Positions 60,430-64,000 of a stretch of 64,000 nt of DNA are shown piece after piece (the stretch's first letter is position 1; the number at the start of each line of letters is the position of its first letter). The notes under the pieces are model-generated. The model ran no database searches. It was given only the letters and a program-made list of their open reading frames with translations, and was not told the DNA's origin. The stretch is from Verrucomicrobiales bacterium. Its GTDB lineage: Bacteria; Verrucomicrobiota; Verrucomicrobiia; Limisphaerales; J093. The stretch covers positions 1 to 64,000 of the forward strand of contig JACKPW010000012.1 in assembly GCA_024233215.1 (NCBI GenBank), read 5' to 3'. A program made the translations under genes and the position numbers.

Positions 60430-61272
60430 ATGACCGCCTCCGTCCCATCCAAGCGTCGCCGCTGGTTGCGGATCGGGTTGCTGCTGCTGGGGGTTCTGCT
60501 TCTTCTGAGCAGCCTCATCATGACGGTGGGCTGGTTCTGGTGGATGAAACCGTTTCGGAATCTCGGCGACCCCGAGTGGCTGGAACGGCATACCGCCCTT
60601 GCCCAATGGGAGGAGACTCAGACACGGATCCGGCGTCTCAGGCACTTTCTTCACGACGACGGTTGGTTGATCGGCCAGTTCGGTGACCGTTCCTGGGTTG
60701 AACGGATCATCGGGAGAATTGCGAAGGGCGAGGACGTGTCCGGTTGTGCCAACGGGCACGTCGATGTTGGACTCCGGCTGCTGGCCAACCAATCGCCCGG
60801 CGAGGAGGCCACCGATTGGCTGCAGTGGTGGCAAGCCAACAAGGACAAGTCACAGGAGGAGTGGATGCGCGATGGTTTCGCCGAGATGGGAATCCACCTG
60901 GGGGATCAACTCGACGTTACCGTGACCCAATCGCTGCTGTTGGTCATGGGAAACACGAACCTCAGCCTGCCGGAAGGTCTGACCTACGCACGGCGGTTCA
61001 ATGCCTTTCGCTGGCTGCGAGACCATGACTTCGATCCGACCGAGCTTCGGTGGGCCGACTTCGCGGAGGACGATCGCGACACAGCCTGGCTCGGCCTTTG
61101 TCGTTACTCACTGTGGTTGATGGCGAATCCTCCGCCCCTGTATGAAGGCATGTACTATCCCTTTCTAGCCAGCCCCAGACTGGCTCGGAAGGTCAACATC
61201 GCCATGACTGCCACGGCCCTGCTGGGCTTGGGCTGCCTCTTCTGGGGGCGGCGGCTGAGTCACAAGCAATGA
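60430..61272 (+). CDS. Membrane protein of unknown function
   Basis: 280 residues with two membrane helices, at about 14-37 (RIGLLLLGVLLLLSSLIMTV) and near the C-terminus (about 258-275, ALLGLGCLFWGRRL). The long loop between them (about 45-250) is rich in Trp and acidic residues, and should face the periplasm. HEAT-like helical character is possible. No known family is recognised. It starts 34 bases after the PqaA-like gene, separated by a CGGCGG/CCGCCG hairpin, so it may be co-transcribed with it. Confidence 0.65.
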   Translation: MTASVPSKRRRWLRIGLLLLGVLLLLSSLIMTVGWFWWMKPFRNLGDPEWLERHTALAQWEETQTRIRRLRHFLHDDGWLIGQFGDRSWVERIIGRIAKGEDVSGCANGHVDVGLRLLANQSPGEEATDWLQWWQANKDKSQEEWMRDGFAEMGIHLGDQLDVTVTQSLLLVMGNTNLSLPEGLTYARRFNAFRWLRDHDFDPTELRWADFAEDDRDTAWLGLCRYSLWLMANPPPLYEGMYYPFLASPRLARKVNIAMTATALLGLGCLFWGRRLSHKQ

Positions 61273-61338
61273 CCGGTTCTCGATCTCCCGTGGCGAGTCT
61301 CCGTTTTCACCTCGCCTTCTGCAGGCAGGAGCCTCCGC

Positions 61339-62397
61339 CTACACGTAGGTCTCGCCAGGGTACCCCTCATGCGGGCTGTCGGGATAGACCGCACCCGGAC
61401 AACCGCCCATGGCCACCGCGTCCTCCTCGCGCTTGAAGACGCTGCCGGCGTTGAGCGCACGTTCCCTGAGCGTCTCGACGTCGGCTGCGGAGATCGGTTG
61501 GAACGTCTTTGCCCCGGCCACGGTCTTCTCAAAGAGATCCAGCCAGGAGGAGCAAATACCTGATACCACTCCTCGCTGCGAGAGGGAGAAGTGGAGGGAG
61601 CGGTTCAGGTCGCCTTGTTCCTCTTCGCAGCGGTACCACCACTTGCGCGTTTGCTCGACGCCCTGCGGCCAGGTGCCGCGGGAGATGGCCTTGATCGCCA
61701 CCACCGCTGCGCCCTTCTCCTGCGCCAGTTCCAGCACCTCGCGCCCGAAGCCGATGGTGAACAGCTCCACGTAGTTGATCGGGAACATCACCGTGTCGAA
61801 CGGGAACTTCTGGAGCGCCAACAGGGCCGCCTTGGTGGTGTGGGCGGAGAACCCGATGAAGCGGATTTTCCCTTCCTCCTTCGCCTTGAGGATTGTCTCC
61901 ATTGCCCCGTCCGGCCCGAGCGCCTGCTCGACCTCGTTGGGGAACCGCAGGTGATGCAACTGGTAGAGGTCAAACCGGTCGGTGCCGTGGCGCTTGAGCG
62001 ATCGCTCCAGTTCCTGGCGGCAACCTTTCGCATCCCGCATTTTGGTTTTGCAGGCCAGAAAGAGCTTGTCGCGATTGACCCCCTTCAACGCGATGCCCAT
62101 GCGTTCCTCGCACGTGCCATTGCCGTAGGCCGGGGCGTTGTCGATGTAGTTCACGCCCGCTTCCACCGCCTTGATGATGGCCGCGTTCCCCTCCTCCTGC
62201 GGGTATTGGTTCAAGGCGAGCCCGGGAAAGGCGGTGATGGACACCTTCTCGCCGGTGCGCCCCAGCACGCGCAGCGGCATGCCGTTGAGGTTGCCGGCCA
62301 GGGGCACGGTTGATTCGCGGGCCCAAGCGCTGGTGATGCCCAGTGCGTATCCACCGGCGGCGCCGCCGACCACTTTGAGAAATGAACGTCGTTTCAT
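61339..62397 (-). CDS. Aldo/keto reductase with Tat signal
   Basis: 352 residues. KRRSFLKVVGGAAGGYALG is a twin-arginine leader (RRSFLK). The AKR barrel's catalytic residues are present: Asp and Tyr in NYIDNAPAYGNG, Lys in FLACKTKMRD, and His in LYQLHHLRF. A C-terminal region contains RGVVSGICSSW, with a Cys-rich end (GGCPGAVYP). It probably reduces an aldehyde or sugar in the periplasm with NADPH bound before export. It lies downstream of the lyase gene in the same direction (126-base gap). Signal and fold make it fairly sure; substrate unknown. Confidence 0.85.
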   Translation of the reverse strand: MKRRSFLKVVGGAAGGYALGITSAWARESTVPLAGNLNGMPLRVLGRTGEKVSITAFPGLALNQYPQEEGNAAIIKAVEAGVNYIDNAPAYGNGTCEERMGIALKGVNRDKLFLACKTKMRDAKGCRQELERSLKRHGTDRFDLYQLHHLRFPNEVEQALGPDGAMETILKAKEEGKIRFIGFSAHTTKAALLALQKFPFDTVMFPINYVELFTIGFGREVLELAQEKGAAVVAIKAISRGTWPQGVEQTRKWWYRCEEEQGDLNRSLHFSLSQRGVVSGICSSWLDLFEKTVAGAKTFQPISAADVETLRERALNAGSVFKREEDAVAMGGCPGAVYPDSPHEGYPGETYV

Positions 62398-62522
62398 GCG
62401 GGTTAATGTCTTGTTGACGTGGTGGGCAGAGTAATCAAAGCGCCCCCTTCGAGCAAGCAGTGCCGTCACCGAAACCGTGCCCCGTAGCGGCGAGGGTGGA
62501 TTCGGAACCGGGCCCTTTTCCC

Positions 62523-63455
62523 TCACTCCGGGCGAACTAATTGAATCCAATCGAAGAAGCCCACTCGTTCCAGATCCTCGCGCAAGGTTTTCGCTTGGGC
62601 CGGGTCGAGGGCACGTAGGGGCAGTCGTACGGGGCCGCACTCCACTCCCACCATGCCCATCACCGCTTTGGCGGCGGCCATGTAGCCGTAACGCGCGATG
62701 GTTTGGACCAAGCGCACCGATCTTTCCTGTTCCGCCCGGGCGGTCTCCAGGTCGCCTCCGGCGAAGGCCTGCATGAGCCGGTGGTAGATCGGCGCCGCAA
62801 AGTTGTAGGTGCTGCCGACGGCGCCTCTCGCCCCCAGCGCGAGGCCGGCGAGCAGGGCTTCATCCGTGCCGTGCAGGATGTTGAACCTGCCTCCCGCGTG
62901 GCGCAGGCAGCGCTGGAACCGGGCCATGTCGGGATTCGTGTACTTGATGCCGGCAAGCGTGGGAATGCGTTCCGCCGCCTGCGCCAGGAAGTCGTCCGCC
63001 GGCAGGGTCACTCCGGTCCAGGTGGGGATGTCGTAGTAGTAGAATGGCGTGGACGGTGCCGCGGCGGCAATAGCGGCGCAACAATCCACGAGGTCCGGTA
63101 CGGTGGCGGGTCGAAAGTAGCTGGGGGCGAGTGCCCCAATGGCATCCGCTCCGGCGGATTCCGCTGCCGCGGCCAGGGTTCTCGCGTCTTCGAGGCAGTT
63201 GTGGCCGACATGCACGATGAGCTTCATCGTCGTGCCCTGGAGCACGGCCTTCCAGCGGCGGGCGAGGTTCATCCGCTCGTCCACCGTCAGCAAATGGCCC
63301 TCGCCGGTGGTTCCGGCAACGAACACCCCGGTGATGCCGTTGCAAAGCAGATGGGCGGCGAGCGGTTCCACGGCATCGAGGTTCAGCGAACCCTCCGCCT
63401 TCAGCGGGGTGTGAGGTGCGGCGATCAGGCCGGTGAGGGGGGCGCGGACTTTCAT
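62523..63455 (-). CDS. NanA/DapA-superfamily aldolase (N-acetylneuraminate lyase-like)
   Basis: 310 residues, a TIM barrel. GVFVAGTTGEGHLLTVDERM matches the family's G-T-T-G-E block, the Tyr motif is PFYYYDIPTWTG, and the Schiff-base Lys is GIKYTNPDM. The last helices (LVQTIARYGYMAAAKAVMGM) fit the sialic-acid-lyase branch better than dihydrodipicolinate synthase, which usually has GVKEA at the Lys. A role in splitting a keto-sugar acid (sialic acid or a relative) into pyruvate and an amino or neutral sugar is likely. It lies next to an SSS symporter. Confidence 0.8.
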   Translation of the reverse strand: MKVRAPLTGLIAAPHTPLKAEGSLNLDAVEPLAAHLLCNGITGVFVAGTTGEGHLLTVDERMNLARRWKAVLQGTTMKLIVHVGHNCLEDARTLAAAAESAGADAIGALAPSYFRPATVPDLVDCCAAIAAAAPSTPFYYYDIPTWTGVTLPADDFLAQAAERIPTLAGIKYTNPDMARFQRCLRHAGGRFNILHGTDEALLAGLALGARGAVGSTYNFAAPIYHRLMQAFAGGDLETARAEQERSVRLVQTIARYGYMAAAKAVMGMVGVECGPVRLPLRALDPAQAKTLREDLERVGFFDWIQLVRPE

Positions 63456-63523
63456 TGGTACAATGGGTCTTGTGGAGATCTCCCCTTCGCAAATGCGCAT
63501 GCAATGGGGCTATGAACCCTCCT

Positions 63524-63586
63524 CGGAGGGACGAGTTCCACGAGTCCCTGGAATCAAGTCAGGGCCTCGTGGAACTCGGCCCTCCG
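63524..63586. repeat. 27-bp near-perfect hairpin after the symporter gene
   Basis: CGGAGGGACGAGTTCCACGA (start of the left arm, 63524-63550) pairs with the right arm 63560-63586 with only two mismatches out of 27, and the loop is nine bases. It lies between the symporter (3' end at 63602) and the lyase gene. Size and symmetry exceed a normal terminator, and it may be a dispersed element. Confidence 0.75.
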
Positions 63587-63601
63587 TTGGCGGTTGACGG
63601 T

Positions 63602-64000
63602 TCATGGAATGCGAATTGAGGAGTGCAGGGTCAGTCCGTCGAGATTCCGTTGCCGGCCGGGCAAGGCCAGGCTGAACAGCCATCCTCCTGCGACTCCGGT
63701 GATCAGTCCAATGGGGGCGTAGGCGTAGACGTTCAAGGGATGGAGAAAGCGCACGGCGAACACGACCGCGGCGCTCAGCAGGGCACCCAGCAGCGCACCC
63801 CGCCCATTGGCCCGGCGGCAGAAGATGCCCAGCAGGAACAAGCCGGAGAGGGTGCCTCCCAGCAGACCAATCAACGCGAGGAAGGTGGAGTAGACGGAAC
63901 GGAGATCGAGCAGCGCGATGGTCATGGCGACGGCCGTGCCCGTCAGACCGACGATCAGGGTCACCCAGCGGGCGACGCGCAGGCACGCGCGGTCGTCCAA
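63602..64000 (-). CDS. Sodium:solute symporter (SSS family), C-terminal part; runs off the right edge
   Basis: The last 132 codons are present; the gene continues beyond base 64000. Three to four hydrophobic segments and the text VARWVTLIVGLTGTAVAM, then LLGGTLSGLFLLGIFCRRAN, are typical of the last helices of SSS transporters. The substrate is not deducible from this part. Its neighbour is a NanA-type lyase on the same strand, so uptake of a sialic-acid-like sugar is a reasonable guess. Partial, so no start is given. Confidence 0.78.
   Translation of the reverse strand: MDDRACLRVARWVTLIVGLTGTAVAMTIALLDLRSVYSTFLALIGLLGGTLSGLFLLGIFCRRANGRGALLGALLSAAVVFAVRFLHPLNVYAYAPIGLITGVAGGWLFSLALPGRQRNLDGLTLHSSIRIP

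Noticed and set aside
1..64000. CRISPR arrays, rRNA genes, and complete IS elements
   Set aside because: I looked for regularly spaced repeats of 20-40 bases, rRNA cores and transposase motifs and saw none. A computed search would be needed to exclude small remnants.

Overview
The window is high-GC chromosomal DNA that reads like a member of the Verrucomicrobiota, probably of the Limisphaerales/Pedosphaera type. This is inference. It rests on a type II pseudopilin-like protein of the kind common in Verrucomicrobiota and Planctomycetota, a PEP-CTERM sorting-signal remnant, several Tat-exported Gfo/Idh/MocA oxidoreductases, a sulfatase and a GH29 fucosidase, futalosine-pathway menaquinone synthesis (MqnC), and very weak Shine-Dalgarno sequences.

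Layout. Bases 1-644 are the right end of an integrated element: the start of a tyrosine integrase, then the 3' half of a tRNA-Arg gene that looks like the attachment site. Next is a divergent dihydropteroate synthase-like gene. Bases 1906-7439 hold a minus-strand aa3-type cytochrome c oxidase operon (coxA, coxC, subunit IV, two small membrane proteins, coxB, SCO1/SenC, DUF420). Bases 7764-13353 carry a pseudopilin, a membrane protein, a large four-repeat secreted protein and a sulfatase. Bases 13462-21722 carry hypA-hypB, a K+ channel with two TrkA modules, a fucosidase, an NDUFA9-like dehydrogenase and a CLC chloride channel. Bases 21882-27729 are a tripartite RND efflux operon, followed by a monothiol thioredoxin-like gene and a divergent sigma-54 activator with a Cys-rich GAF region and a strong dyad upstream.

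The middle contains a 1144-residue double-FAD oxidoreductase, a small graveyard of broken genes (PEP-CTERM tail, PIN domain), a beta-helix protein, two Gfo/Idh/MocA oxidoreductases, a NagB-like isomerase, a thioredoxin-like ferredoxin, an LptF/G permease and a Phd/PIN toxin-antitoxin pair. Housekeeping genes follow (purN, hisG, a 33-residue COX24-type ribosomal protein, a TPR lipoprotein, mqnC, a site-2 protease, tRNA-Gln). Bases 52423-56534 are an exopolysaccharide export trio (outer-membrane barrel, Wza-type lipoprotein, Wzc-type tyrosine autokinase). The right end has a DNA-ligase-like protein lacking its catalytic lysine, a third Gfo/Idh/MocA protein, a PqaA-like lipoprotein, and a sugar-acid cluster (aldo/keto reductase, NanA/DapA-type lyase, SSS symporter) that runs off the edge.

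Two cross-cutting themes stand out. First, several families of small dispersed hairpins sit between genes, and their stems covary between copies. Second, many genes have a plausible -10 box only 4-16 bases before the start codon and no Shine-Dalgarno, which suggests leaderless or very short-leader mRNAs.
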